A stretch of DNA of 64,000 nt from contig CM039189.1 in assembly GCA_008360975.2 (NCBI GenBank), positions 12,280,056-12,344,055 on the forward strand. The letters run 5' to 3'. A model generated the notes under the pieces. The model made no database searches. It was not told the DNA's origin and was given only the letters and a program-made list of their open reading frames with translations. The DNA comes from Lichenostomus cassidix (lineage: Eukaryota > Chordata > Aves > Passeriformes > Meliphagidae). Shown one piece after another: positions 25,945 to 38,660 of the stretch (position 1 is the first letter of the stretch; each line of letters opens with the position of its first letter). A program made the position numbers and the translations under genes.

Positions 25945-25964
25945 ATCACAGAGATCTCTGTGAT
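25945..25964. repeat. Perfect 20-bp palindrome
   Basis: ATCACAGAGATCTCTGTGAT equals its own reverse complement and has a BglII core (AGATCT). Unlike the AT palindrome at 17.0 kb it is mixed in composition, so chance is a poorer explanation. It could serve as a dimeric factor site or extrude as a cruciform. ATATCACAAACATCAC just upstream repeats the ATCAC half. Confidence 0.92.
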
Positions 25965-26439
25965 TCAGTCACACTGTAGGTGCTGTCCAGAGGGGAAGCG
26001 AAATAAAAACAGAAGGCAGAGTAATATTATCCTAATCCTTTCAAAACTATGTAGATTGAATACATTGATTAGTTAGTGTGAGCAGCAATTCCTGAAAAAT
26101 AGCATTGTGTCTCTCTGTCCTTATGAATGTTTTCTGCTATCTGGCAGAGGAAACACGGAAAGCCCAAAAATATTCTTCACAGTGGAAATTAATATATTCT
26201 CCAAATAAAAGTGATTGCACCAGAGGAGTTACACCATTCTGCCTGATGGGCCAGCTCAGCTTTGCCACTGCTTTGCCTCTGCCAGACTTTGTCTCCTTCA
26301 GAATATCCTACAGACTGGCCACTGGTGTTTGAGGAAATTTGTTACTACATCACCAGATTAGTGCCAATAGCCACCTGCCATCTCGCTGATTTTCTGACTG
26401 AAAACACAGTGGGCTGAAGTGAGTAAAGTCCACTTGCTA

Positions 26440-26530
26440 AGAGGTTACTGCTGCTGATGTGATCATAATTATTCTAATATATTTTCATCATATTAGCATT
26501 AGCATGTTAGTTGTAATAAATAGACCAGCA
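26440..26530. promoter_or_regulatory. Candidate regulatory block, clustered ATTAG homeodomain cores
   Basis: Within about 90 bp there are a GATCATAATTATT stretch and an inverted repeat, CTAATAT (26474-26480) and ATATTAG (26490-26496). Then come ATTAGCATTAGCATGTTAG words. TAAT cores in both orientations resemble homeodomain clusters. This is inference from motif density alone. Confidence 0.2.
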
Positions 26531-29100
26531 CGAAAATCTTAATGAACAGCATATAGCAGCCACCTTCCAGGCAGTACAGCATAAGGATTCACCTGCTCTC
26601 AGCAACACAAGCACATGTTGTCCAATTTTCTTACAGCAGTGAGGTACAATGATTGGATTAGCTGGAGATGCCATACAGCTTCCAATATTGTAGATTTTTG
26701 AGGAAAGACTAGCAAGATTAATCATCCTGTCAATATTGACGCGTTTGTAGTTGCTATTGCCTGGAAAAGTGCAAGGAGACTTGTTGAGATCCCTTCTAGT
26801 CCTATTTGTGATTCCAGGGCATTTATTAAATTAATTAGTTTCCCAATAATCTGTTAGAAATGCAACACTGAAAAGTATTTTAAAGGCATGATACTAGAGT
26901 GTATAAACTAAAATCTAAGAGTTTAAAGAGCACACAGCTCATTTTAAAAAAAATATTTTCTCATATCCAGGGACAACAGTTTTTCAGGAGGACATGAGAA
27001 ATTTAAAAGTAATTTCCCCTTGATTCAAACAAAAAATTGCGTAAAAAACTTGCAGGGTTTCTACTGCCTGTGTAGAAAATGGACGTACAAGAGGACATGA
27101 AGGTCTAACAGACTTTACTCCTCTCCCATATAATCCACTCTCAACAAATAAGCAGAACATAACCCGAAGTAAGTTTATTGTAAATAAATATAAAATTACC
27201 TATTTTTTGTCTGTCAGGGGAAGATAACCTTTCTTGAAATTGTAAATTCTTTCTCTAAAGTTTCCTTTTTAAAATGTTATAGCCTAAAGAGCAGTTTTTT
27301 CTTAATATAAATTGTGATCTTTGTTTATAAATAATATTGCTCAATAGTGAAGTATTTTTAAAATTTGATTTAAGAAGCAGTCCAAAATACAGTGGCACTT
27401 AATTCATCACAACTTTCCAAAGCAGTCTAGCAGTTACCAGTGAGGAGGAAATATTCCTGCAGTAGAATTAATTCTTTAGAAGGAATTTATTTTCTGTGTC
27501 TTTTCCCTCATTTATGTGCTCTAAGATTTGACATCTGTCCCTGTTGCTGTCTCCTTAACTTTGAAGTCTTGCAGGCTGTCACAGTGAAAATTCCAAACTT
27601 GGTGGTGCCCCTTTGCTCTCAGTCCATGTTACATGATACCAAGTTACTTCATTCCTGTGATTTCGTTGCTTAAATAAAACCCCTGCTAGGTAGTTCCTAA
27701 GTATGGCTTGGTATTTTTTCTTCCCATCATGAGTAACACAGAGCTAATAAATATTCTGTAGCTGGAGACACAGCTTCAGATTTGGTCACCACTGGCTTGC
27801 AATCAGCATGTTGTATTGCCCTTTCATGTAGACTAGGAACAGTAATTTGCTGGGAATATTTAATGCATCCCAACAAGAATGCTGTTCAAGTCTTCACAAA
27901 GACTGAGCTTGATCTTTATTTCTCTTCTCATTCAACTGTTGAAAATCATAACAGTGAAAAAAACAAAGCAAGGAATTGTGTACAAATTGATAGACCTTAA
28001 ATGTAGAAGTAAATATTTAGCAAAGGAAAGCATCTTTATTACTTCCTTTTTATGCAGCAGTTCACATTTTTCTCAATTAATATTTCCCCTTCTGCAGGCA
28101 CCTCTGTGCCTCTGAGTAGTGCTTTCTTGGCACACACACATGCTACCAAGAAACAGCATTGTCCACCACTGTGAACTTGCCCAGCTCCACTGATTTGAGT
28201 AGCACAAGGCTGATTTAGGCTATCTGATTAGCTGACCCTTGGATTCTTACCTTTTTTTTTTGCTGCTGCATGGCAGATAATTTTTCTTTGCACTGTTATT
28301 TTCTGACAGCACAGTCTGACTAACTTAATAGAAAATAAGAACTAATTGCTTCAGTTTCATGCCTGAGGAAACTTTAATATAACATTTTTGTTGAAATATT
28401 TGAACACATTTACCACGCCCTCTCCTTCTCTTAATAACTCACCTCCAGCTTTAGAGTACAGGCTCTTAATTAGTATTTTACTTGGAAAAGTAAAAATAGA
28501 ATGTTGTGTCATGGTTACTTGCTAATGATGTTAAAACTGGTAGAAATATAAATCCTGGTGGGTTTTAGTTTTGTTTATTTTGGTTATTTTTCCAGATTGC
28601 AGATAGTGACCACTAATATTTTTACTGACAAGTTACATCAGAAGGAAGTAAATTGTAGTTTCATTATATGTAACGAAAAGGCCTCATATTTATATCTACT
28701 GTCTATTTTTTGTGAGAACAAGGTAGGAACTTTTTCCTCAATGAGGACCTGGTAACATTCACAGTCATGAAATGTTTTCTGGCCACTCAAAAGCATATAG
28801 AAAAGGACAGAAGTCTTTATGGAAGTGCTCATTGTTAAAAACCACTGGGAGCAGAGCAGAAAGATAAACATATCTTATTCAATGGTCCTTTGGGGGCCAA
28901 CTTACTCATATTTAGATTATATAAATCTCTCCTCTGGCTTCTTTACCTGATTCATTTGAGCACCCTAAGTATTTCACAACTCTTTTCTCATTAGCATCTC
29001 ACAAGATGCCAGGAATTTGCCAGGTAATTTGTCTCAGAACTGTAACAGATTTGGATCTCATCCCATTTGAAAATTAAAGGACAATGAACTTGATTTTTCC
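26531..29100. other. Unique AT-rich DNA, no gene seen
   Basis: No repeat family or RNA is recognised. The short frames (at most 78 codons) are unremarkable. Confidence 0.5.
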
Positions 29101-29104
29101 TCTT

Positions 29105-29255
29105 GACTTAATAGAATGCAGCTTTCAAAGGTTGTGTTTATGCCTTTTTGACCAGACAAATTAGTCATTATATCTTCTTAAACAATTCATTAGTTACTAA
29201 TGGCTGCAGTGACATCTGCTGATGACAGTGAAGCTGATCAAGTAATGCTTTCATC
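29105..29255. promoter_or_regulatory. Candidate conserved non-coding element
   Basis: The block contains CTTTCAAAGG (TCF/LEF-like), AATTAGTCATTA (homeodomain), CATCTGCTGATGACAG (E-box CATCTG beside a TGACAG TALE/MEIS core) and TGATCAAG. The mixed composition with dense developmental-factor cores is suggestive. It is unproven without comparative alignment. Confidence 0.2.
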
Positions 29256-29259
29256 GTTG

Positions 29260-31920
29260 CTAAGTACATCCCCTCATAAATTCCTGGGTTTCCAAAGATC
29301 TTAGAGGAGCAGGCATTAATTTACCCTTGAGCAATTATTTACTTATCCAGAGTTGGAACCTCTAACTGTTCTACCAAAACTTGAACACAGGAGTGTAGAG
29401 TATATGAGGTCTGTGAGCTCTGTGTCTGGGAGCTAAGGGGAAAAGCTGTAGAGAATTCAGTTTGCATTGGTCACCTACTTATACATCCTCCATCGATGTC
29501 TGAGAGGTCACTCTTTCCAAGTGACCAGGAAGCAGACAGTCAGTGTGGGATGGATGGCTCCTCTCCATATAGCAAGGACTCTGCTCAAGAAGCATTGCAA
29601 TCACCCAAAAGCCCAGAAGACATTAGGCACATTTTACAGCTTTGCTAAATTCCTCTTACACTGATTTTTTTTAACCTACACATGCAAACCCCTATAAACA
29701 GCATCTGAACCCTGAGTAGAAGACAACAGCAGGTCTAGGGGTTAATGCTGTCTTGCAGGATGCAGATCAGTTATTTCCTTGCCACTGGTGACAGATCTGG
29801 TAAGAAATAGTAGTTATTAACTTCTATTGCTTCTTAGAGCTCTCAGCCACCATACCACCTTATCCTTATGTATGGGACCTTCTTGAGCAAAGGAAAAACA
29901 TGGTGCTGAAAAGAAAATAAACTGGAGATGAGGGAAAGTACTTTGCTTGTAACACATAAATGAGGATGTATATCCTTTTGATTTATTTCCCAAGTTTATG
30001 ACCATTCCCACTCTTCTAATAAAGCTTTTTTTCCCCAGTTTGCACACAGCCTCAGAGTGCTTGATTGTGTCAAACTTCTGACTGTAAAGGGTACTGGGAG
30101 AGAGGATGTTTGGTTTCCCCATGATTCAAGCTGGTTACGCCATGTTTCAGGAGAGAACAGAGACATACTGAAACCAGTCCTTTTGCTGCCATCAACCAGC
30201 TGGCAGAAGGGCCACAGATAGATTACAGACCCAGATGGAGGGTTTCTAAGCATCCTGAAAGAATAGCACATAATTTACCATTTCCAGCAAAGGCACAGTG
30301 GGCAAATATAGCTCTCAGGTATAGCTAAGCAAACTGACTAATTCTGGATTTATTTATGCTATTATTATTTCATTTGTGACAGGTAAAACAATTTCATATG
30401 TCCTCAAATTATTAGAGGGGTAAAACAGTCTTCATGCCCTGTGTGAATAAGGAGGTTGCATTTTGAAGGTGAAGCTAATCCAGCATATGCAGTTGTGGGA
30501 ACCTGTTATTGCAGCACATTTTCTATGAACAATTCAATATGTATGCCAAATTCCAAGAATTTGTTCCTGTGCCAATATAGGAATGGAAATGAAGCCCGTT
30601 TACAGGCATTGACACATGTTCTGCACAAGAACATGATGCTTGCATGCTTCAGTTTGACAAACCTCACTTCTTGTGTTCTATAAATTGAGCCTCAGGACAG
30701 TGTCTGTGTCATCGATGCTTTGCCTCTCCTCATGCAGCAATTCATTCCTAATTTTCGAATATTTTTTAAAAAAAACCAAACATTTCAATGGAATTTTATT
30801 TCAAATGCTTTATTGAAATAAAAATGTAAGTGGTCAAGTTCCATATGCACATTAGGAAAAGCTTAGTTGAAATATGTTAATAAAACCCTGCTTTAGCTAT
30901 TCCAGGAATAGAGGAGTATTTTTATCTTGAAAATACTTTGAACAAATAAATTTTTGTTTTCGGGCAGAAATTCATAAGCACTTGGTAATTTTCAATATTT
31001 TAAAACTTTTAAAATTCTTGTGAAAGAGAAAACAAATTCCTTTTCAGCTGAATTTCAAAGTATTCAGGGGATAATTCCACTAAGAAAATTATTGAAAACC
31101 CAGTAAGTTACCTTAGAGAGTCCCTCAATGTACTGAATTTCCTCTTGATATAGCAGAGAGCAATTAGATTTTTTAGAAGAAGAAAGAAAATATCTATTAC
31201 TTGTTCATGCTGCTAATGGTCACATCCACAATCCAATGCATTTAAACAGTTCCTAGTGATTTAATAATTGCCATTCTCTTACAAAAATAACAATTTTCTC
31301 CTACCCCTGTAATACAGAAGTAGTTTTCTAATGTGAATGTCTGCATCTGCAATTATTCATATTCAGTGACTTGAATTTTTATAAAAGGTTTTTTCTAGCA
31401 AATCATTTTAACTCAATTTGTAATCCTGATTTGCAATTTAAAAGTTGAATGAATGTTTCTAGACTCCTTTATACTATGGGAACTATAATGGGAATGATTT
31501 CCCAGCCCACTGAATTTAGCAGTAGAATTTCCCTTTGCTTGTTTCTGTCTAAACACCTAGTCCACAATGCTGGATTAACCTTTCTCTGTGAAAATAGCTC
31601 TTGCATAGGGATTTCCTTCACAAAAAAAAGAGAGGGCTACACATCCCTGCAGCAGCCTGGTACATACTTAATAGTGTTCCCAAACTACCACTTTGTGCTG
31701 TCTTTGAAGTTAGAACAATGTCAAGTAAGTTAGCCCTGTGACAGCTAATTTTTTATTTTCTTTCCATATTCTGACAAAAAGAAACTGCATTCTTCTGTTT
31801 GCAGCTCAAGTACACACACGAGGGCAAATCTTTAAGTGCAGCCACAGTGGTTGCATTGTTTGTAAACCACTTTTTTAAAGAAATTTCTACACATGAGATT
31901 TTAGTGTGGCCACATTCTAC
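29260..31920. other. Unique DNA, no gene seen
   Basis: The frames at 29817-30122 and 29996-30271 (- strand) overlap each other and look like chance ORFs in mixed-composition DNA. No repeat is recognised. Confidence 0.5.
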
Positions 31921-31925
31921 ACTTC

Positions 31926-32075
31926 AGAGAGAGAGAGAGAGAAAGAGAGAGGAAGGAAGGAAGGAAAAGGAAGGAAGGAAGGAAGGAAGGAAGGAAGGAA
32001 GGAAGGAAGGAAGGAAGGAAGGAAGGAAGGAAGGAAGGAAGGAAGGAAGGAAGGAAGGAAGGAAGGAAGGAAGGA
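31926..32075 (+). repeat. (GA)n-(GGAA)n compound microsatellite
   Basis: About 25 bp of GA dinucleotides precede a GGAA array of roughly 30 units reaching 32075. A GGAAAAGG interruption lies near 31963-31970, four units in. Frames across it read as Glu-Gly-Arg-Lys or Ser-Phe-Leu-Pro repeats and are artefacts. In the purine-strand sense, the 12.1-kb array carries the same interruption in nearly the same place. Confidence 0.98.
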
Positions 32076-32079
32076 TGAA

Positions 32080-34180
32080 TTTGACAAAAGTCAGCACATT
32101 TTATATCTGTGTGAGTAGCAGAAAACACCGCTGTCTTTTTTGATGATGATGAAAGAAATGCATAAAAACATATATATTCTATTTGCTTTATCCACTGTTC
32201 AAATAATACTATCTTGATCCTAATTTAGTCCTAATTAAATCATTATCTTAAAATTCAATAGTCTCATTTTGCCTAATATCCCACGCATCTTGCTCTCAGG
32301 TTTGAATTCTCCATTTCCCATCCCACTCATGAACTAGAATTACTGTTATCGTGTGTTCAGTCCTGAAGACTTTCTAACTATGGAAAATCAGGATAAGACA
32401 TTTTCCAATCAGCCTCTCCCACAGCCAGTAATGGCTATATTAACTGCTGTATATGCCTTGCTGAAATGTCACTTGGGATAAGGCTGCCCACTGCTCTTTG
32501 CCAAGTGCACTGCAAGAGCAGCGTTTGGCTCAGTAGCATTCCTGGGCAGCAGGAGGCTCCTAGCTTGCCTACACAGCAGTATTTGTGGCTCTTTAAGGGC
32601 AAAATCCTTCTGTTAGATTTGTGCACTGATCTAGACAGATAAACAGAGCCAGTGGTGCTGAGGCAGTCTCCATCCCAGCGCAGTCCCTAAGGCCCTCGGT
32701 CATTCAGCAAGGTCAAACCAGCAAACACAAACTGTGTCAGGATCAGGTTTAAAGCTATCCCTAAGGCACAAGCTTCATCCATCTCTCCCATCCACAGAAA
32801 ACTGGGTGAAACTCATATAGGAGGCTGCTGAGAGAGGCTTGGGAGACAGGGAGCACATGTGAGAAAAGGGCATTTGTTTCTCTCTTGCTGAAGGTTGAAA
32901 CATTTCCTGTGGTATTAAAGATAATTAGAAATTCTTATTGTTACTTTAATGCTAGTCTTATGATTCCTTTTGATTGTGCCAAGTTTGGGTTGATTTTTAT
33001 AATACCGTAAGTACTACATGATGGTATGGTTGATTGTATTTTAAGATTCTAACATTTACAATACTTTATACAACCACACAGCTGCCACATTTATTTTTAA
33101 ATGTCTAGATTTCATACCAAACTAGCTATCTCATAGCACATGCAGTACTATGGAATAGTTATTGTCTCTGTATTATTTAATGAGAAAAAAGCAATTAAAA
33201 CTGTTGCAAGTAAGGATGAGAAAATGCCTCATGCAGAATGACCTGGATCACCAACCAAAGTGGGCATGAATAAACAGTATGCTTTTGAACATTTGAAAAT
33301 GCAGCATTCAGAGGAGTGACAATTTTGGAAATGCCTTAAAATCAGGCTCAGTAACTGGCTGAACATAAGCATATTGTCTGATTTCCTGGACATGTGACCA
33401 TGGACATCTAAAAGTGAATAAGCAATGGAAGTATAGTGAGACTACAATTAGCCTTCATGTTTGATCAGAACAGTATCAGACAGAAAAACAAGACTGATTT
33501 TACAATAACCTGAGGGATCCACTTGTAGAACAGAAATCTGCTAAATAACAAAGTGCTCAATCTAGTTGGAAAAATAACTGAAATTTGAAAAGAAAAATTC
33601 TTTAGATGTTTTTAGGCACCTTTATCAGCAAGAGTAATTAGCTCACTGATGACTGAAGTAGTTTTTCTCCTTAGCAATTGGCAAGTTAGGACTGGTAGAT
33701 TACTTTAGAAAATTTGGGTTCTGTTTCAGATATAAATTAATTAAGAGAAGTCTCAACTTTACAGGAAACCAAATGGTTAGCCAACTCTCCTTTTCTTATA
33801 GGAAGAATTTTAGAGTCGAAAGCTTCTCCCATTGAAATCCATGGGAAATGCTCCACAGAGTCAAGCAGGCACAAGATAAGGCACAATGGCCTACTAATGT
33901 TTGTGCTAAAACATTTCTTGTGAATGTTTTAACCAGTTCATTTTTATTTTTTTAAATCAGGGTAAAGCAACAGCAATAAGAAGCTAAATTCTCAACTGCT
34001 ATAAACTGACCTGTTGACTTTATTAGAGCTCTACCAAATTATACCTACAGATTATTTGGCCCATGAGTCTTAAACTGTGGGATAAAACAGGAACTCTCAA
34101 AATGTAGAGGTAAACAAAATCATTCTTAGTCAGTAATTAGTCTTCTAAACTTCAAGAACCTTAATGAGCTGCAAGCAGCT
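32080..34180. other. Unique AT-rich DNA; possible old repeat core at 33,827
   Basis: No gene is seen. TCCCATTGAAATCCATGGGA at 33827-33846 has inverted 6-bp ends and resembles a palindromic word that recurs in amniote genomes. Similar words occur at about 54,160 and 63,497. Confidence 0.4.
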
Positions 34181-34189
34181 GAACTTCCT

Positions 34190-34335
34190 TCATTTCAATG
34201 CATTGCTGCTCATGTTTCATGCTACTTTATTAGATTAGCTTGCAAATTAGCTTACATTAATGAAAAATGATTAAACTTAAACCAATGGAAATTGAATGGC
34301 TTAACTGTAAAGGCATTTGAAATTGCTTTTAAAAT
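34190..34335. promoter_or_regulatory. Candidate conserved non-coding element, duplicated ATTAGCTT
   Basis: ATTAGCTT occurs at 34234-34241 and again at 34246-34253, a 12-bp period close to one helical turn. CATTAATGA and ATGATTAAA homeodomain-like words lie downstream. There is no open frame. It is suggestive of a homeodomain-regulated enhancer but untested. Confidence 0.22.
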
Positions 34336-34339
34336 TAAC

Positions 34340-36830
34340 AATGGATTTATTCACTGATCTTTCTATTCTTAAAGTTTAGCAACAACTTCTTTTCATGGAT
34401 GGATAGGGTCTACAAAGCAGCTAAGGGCGCCTTTGTAAAGGAACATCTCAAGTCTCTTGCCTTGAAGCTTTTCCCTGCAAACTTCATCGTTCAAAGCAAA
34501 GGCTCAGAGACACTTAAGCAGGACAGAATCACAATGGGAAGAAGGACATTGCCACACTAGGACTGACTCAGACCCAGGCAGCTGATAAACTATTTTTTCT
34601 GTATATATCATGAAGGTCTGCTTTAGGATGGTAACTCAGAGGATGATTTCAGAAGAACTCATACATTTGTCTTTTATGTCTGTGTACTTCATGCAATTTG
34701 CCTGGTGATGTGCTAGGAAAGGCAGAACTCTCAACTTTGAATGAGTTTGTTTGGATCCCTGTAGTAAATTACATTACTCTTACATGAAAAAGTAAACAAC
34801 ATTGAACAGCATGCTTTTATTATGCTCTGGAAACACAGCTGAAATTACTGGGGTTTGCTTTTCTTGCATATTTTGAAATTTTTCAGTTCTATATTAAGTA
34901 TATCCACTTGTTACTAGCAAAACATCCCACACAAATTACAGCTTAATTTAATTTATGGTATGGAAGGACCACACATTCATTCTTCAGCTGATTTATAAGA
35001 CCCCAATATAAATTTGAAATGTAAGATGCCTGCTTAAAACACTGAGTTTACAGAGAGAAGTAAACCAAAAATGAAGTCCCTATATCCCACAGAGGCATAG
35101 CAAACTGGTACCACTGGGTAAGTAAAACCTAAACAATGCCTTATGGTGCCTTCCTGCAGAGAATTTCATCCAGACTAAGGCATAAACCTTAGGCGATTAT
35201 CAAGTATTTCATGAACAAGCATGCAAAGAAAGAAAGGGTTTACTATTTTGTACTACTTAGTATTGTAATTTACTATTATTTACTCTTTGGAGGTAAATGG
35301 TCAACAAACAATGTGTTTTGAAAACACAGTATTATAGGAAAAAACATACAGTTTAAATAACAATTAATGGTCCATGCTTTTATTAAGTATCTAGATTTCA
35401 TAGAACCTTAAAGATATTTATTTCATTATCTCTGAGGTCTAGAAAATTGTATTTTTCCCCCTGAATTGCCAAGAAAATAAGAACTATGAGAATTGTTAAA
35501 GCTACAAAAAGTCTCATTGTGTTTTCTTTTGAGGGTAAAGGTAATTTGTTAAGAAACCTCTCTGACAGGATGATAAAGCATAGTTCTTTTATTTTTTCCC
35601 CACAGTGAATAGCCATGGAAGCCAAAAGAAAGCTAGTCTTAGTGTAACACATTGACTGATAATTAGGTTAAAAACACCCCAAAAAAACAAAGAAAAAACC
35701 CAGCAACAAAACCAAACCAAAAAATCTAAACAACCAACCAAGGAAATCAGATCCTATAACGGTACCTAACGGGATTCTGAAATAAAGTATACAACTCTCA
35801 GGTATTGTCAGATAGCAAAATTCAAAGAAAACTACAGCACCTCAATTCTTTAAAAACCTGTCCCTTAAAGGACGCTGTCACATGCAGAAATTTCTTTGGC
35901 TTCATAGTTGTACTGAAAATTTTAGGTTTCCTATCATTATATTTTATTATGCCTCATAAAATTAATAAATGTTTCAAATGTTTGGCATACTCCACATATC
36001 AAAGCCTTCAGAATTTTATTCTGTGCTTTTAAAATATACATGATAATGAAATTAAGCAGCTGAACAGAAAGAATTTATTTGATTCAGCCTTACACTAAAA
36101 CCCCAAGAGATGTATTGGCTTGCTAACACATACTGCATCGAGGTAAGAGCTTTCCAAAAGCCATGAGGTCATCACAGATCTCATGATTTTCAATAGATAT
36201 TCAATTTTTTACTTAAATTTCTGGTCATGCACTTATTTCCCTGCTTCCCACCACTGATGTCATGGACTGTAGGTAAACTGTAATGGAGTTTTATAGTGGT
36301 TTTACTCCTTCAAGATGAAGTTAGATGGCTATTTTAAGTGTTTCACATGAAATTTATTTAATTTTTTTAAATTATGGACTACCTCCACACTGCACAAAAT
36401 TCCATTCATTGGAATGAAGAAATGATAGCAAAGTTTCAACTATTTTTATTTTTTAAAAAGCTAATTGGTAACTTGATCCATAACTAACTGCTCCAAAAAA
36501 ACCACGAATTTAACTGCAGAACACAGAAAAAAAAATTTCCTCTGATAGCTGTAATAGGAATTTTAATGTACAAAGAATGATTTTTAGTGTTCAAAAAGTC
36601 ATCTCAATTTCCAGAAATGCGAGGTGATAGTACCATCTTAAGTAGAATTACTTTGTGTTGAAATATATAACATAATTAGGAGATAAGATGAAAATGAGTT
36701 TCCCTGTGACAAAATAATGCACCTGTCATAATGGTCTTGCAAGTTCTAATATTTAAGTTTTAATATTTTAAAATTGCAGGCAAAGTTAAAACTTGCTCTG
36801 TAAAGCACTCAAAAATTATTCAGTTCAGTG
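34340..36830. other. AT-rich unique DNA, no gene seen
   Basis: The stretch includes an A/C-rich run (about 35,670-35,745) of CAACCAACC-type words, and TGTGTTTTGAAAACACA (35312-35328), a perfect inverted repeat around one G. No coding signature is visible. Confidence 0.5.
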
Positions 36831-36840
36831 AAACACTAAA

Positions 36841-36960
36841 ACTTTCTGCCAGCCTTATTAAAAATGCAATCAGTACCTGGCTTCATGATTGAATCGCTTG
36901 AAATAAATCATCCGCCATGGACTGGAGTGCTCACTTGCTTAGCAGTTTCATATTAGTATT
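36841..36960. promoter_or_regulatory. Candidate conserved non-coding element
   Basis: TTATTAAAAATGCAATCAGT, CATGATTGAATCG and AAATAAATCATCCGCCATGG sit within about 80 bp. CCGCCAT (36912-36918) is the inverse of the YY1 core, and two CpGs survive in otherwise CpG-poor DNA. This is a motif-based suspicion only. Confidence 0.18.
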
Positions 36961-37290
36961 TTGAGAGCATTCCATCTTCATACAGCTTCCAGAGATAGCA
37001 AAAGTTAATATATATTTCCGTCTACAGAACTGCTGGGAGTTAAGGAAATATTATCCCACTCATACAGATAAAAATGGTAAAGGTAAGGATTACAATTCCC
37101 AAAGGAGTAGAATAAGGTGCTTAGCACCAGAGAATGTTGAGGCACCAACCACTGAGCATGGCAGAATTGCTGTTTGCCCAGCATCCAGAGCACGACACAC
37201 CCTGGCAAAAGGTGACTTGATGACAGCAATCTCACTTTGTACCCAACAAATTTGGGAGAGATTGCTTTCTTTGGAGATTCTTTGGAGGAT

Positions 37291-37393
37291 TTAGATACAC
37301 ATTCTTTCCCTTTTTCTCTTATCTGAGATGTACATTTCTGATGTGCCCACCTGGGGGGGGTTTATACTCAAACTTCATTCTCTTGTTTGCCAA
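37291..37393. repeat. Dispersed ~103-bp repeat, copy 1
   Basis: Aligned by eye with 38661-38762, about 79 of 103 columns agree (roughly 77%) with a single one-base gap inside the G run. The block TACATTTCTG and the end TTCTCTTGTTT are identical. Flanks outside the unit do not align. The family is not recognised. On the minus strand the position matching the copy-2 splice-donor-like GT reads AT. Confidence 0.8.
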
Positions 37394-38660
37394 CTTTCCA
37401 ATTCCCACCACTTCTCTTGGAACAGTACAGCCTCCCAAACATAGTTACAGGTCAGTGCTAGCTAATAGCTCTTAAAGATGTGTGTGAGCACTGTTTGTAT
37501 TTAAGTCTCTAGCTTAGATGGTTAAATTTGGAGTTAAGGTTCCCATAGACGTTTCAGACCTGCCGTAAGCTTACTATAAAAGTATCTCAAAGTCTAAGCA
37601 TCTAAAGAGAAATGGTTTAAATATTTCTTTGTATAAGCAACCCCTTCATCATAGAAGCACTCTGGAACATTCTGTTCAGGAAATTTAATCCACTTACTTT
37701 TTCACCTCTGTAAAAATGTCCCAAAGACCTTATGAACTCATTTTTAGATTTATTTTGCTAGGTCCTTCTCTTTCACTTTGTTTCCTCTATAAATACCACT
37801 GGGCTCATAAGTATCTACTGTTTCACTCAATGTAGACATATTAAAGATCTGTCTGTGTTTGCAACTAATCATAATGTTTACATGTTTTCCTGATAAGGAT
37901 ATAGACTTTCTCTCCCTGAGAATGGCTTAAGTGAGGCAACAATTATTAATGAATGTATATCTGCTTTAGTGAGTGCATGGTGTAAGAGTTTCTAAGGAGC
38001 ACTAAATGTCTCCAACTTGAGTTCATGGACTCTATTCCTGAAACTCAAGGAAAGCTGCCAGAAAGAGTTCATTTATCAGACACCTGCAGTCCACAAGTGA
38101 ACTTCAGGCAGCTCAGTCATGCAGAGGGAGCTGTACTCCCAGATGCTAAATTTCACTGACTTCAGTTGTTATTTTATCCTGCTGTCTCTCATCAACACAT
38201 ACAATGATTCCGATTTTCCTATCACCTCTACTCCCTTAAATGAACATATACTTACCCGCAGGGCTGGTACAAAGAAGGGAAAAATCAAGGCTCTTTCTGC
38301 AGAAGTCAGCAATCATAGTATGTTCCTCTCCTTCAGCTTAGCAAAACAAAGGAAGATGAACACTTAAATCTTCTTCAGGGGAGTCTCAGCTGGAGTACAG
38401 CTGCCTTCATCAGCCTTTCTCACAATGCATATGCAGCACCTGGCATGAAAGTCATGTCACAGATGAAAATGAATCGCACTAAATGATACTGTGTTTTGGC
38501 TCTCTTGGTGCATGAACTACCCTTTGGTAGATGCAGGCAATTGAATAAAATGGAGGAGCCACACAGTCAGGGAGAGAACTGCATCTTCTTTTAAAACATC
38601 CCTTCTGGCTACATGTGATAAATCTGGCTGGAACTGCAAACTGGGCCTGTTAATTTGAAT

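Noticed and set aside
31799..32143. ORFs of 70-114 codons across the GGAA array
   Set aside because: Same cause: a tetranucleotide repeat whose length is not a multiple-of-three problem for any frame.
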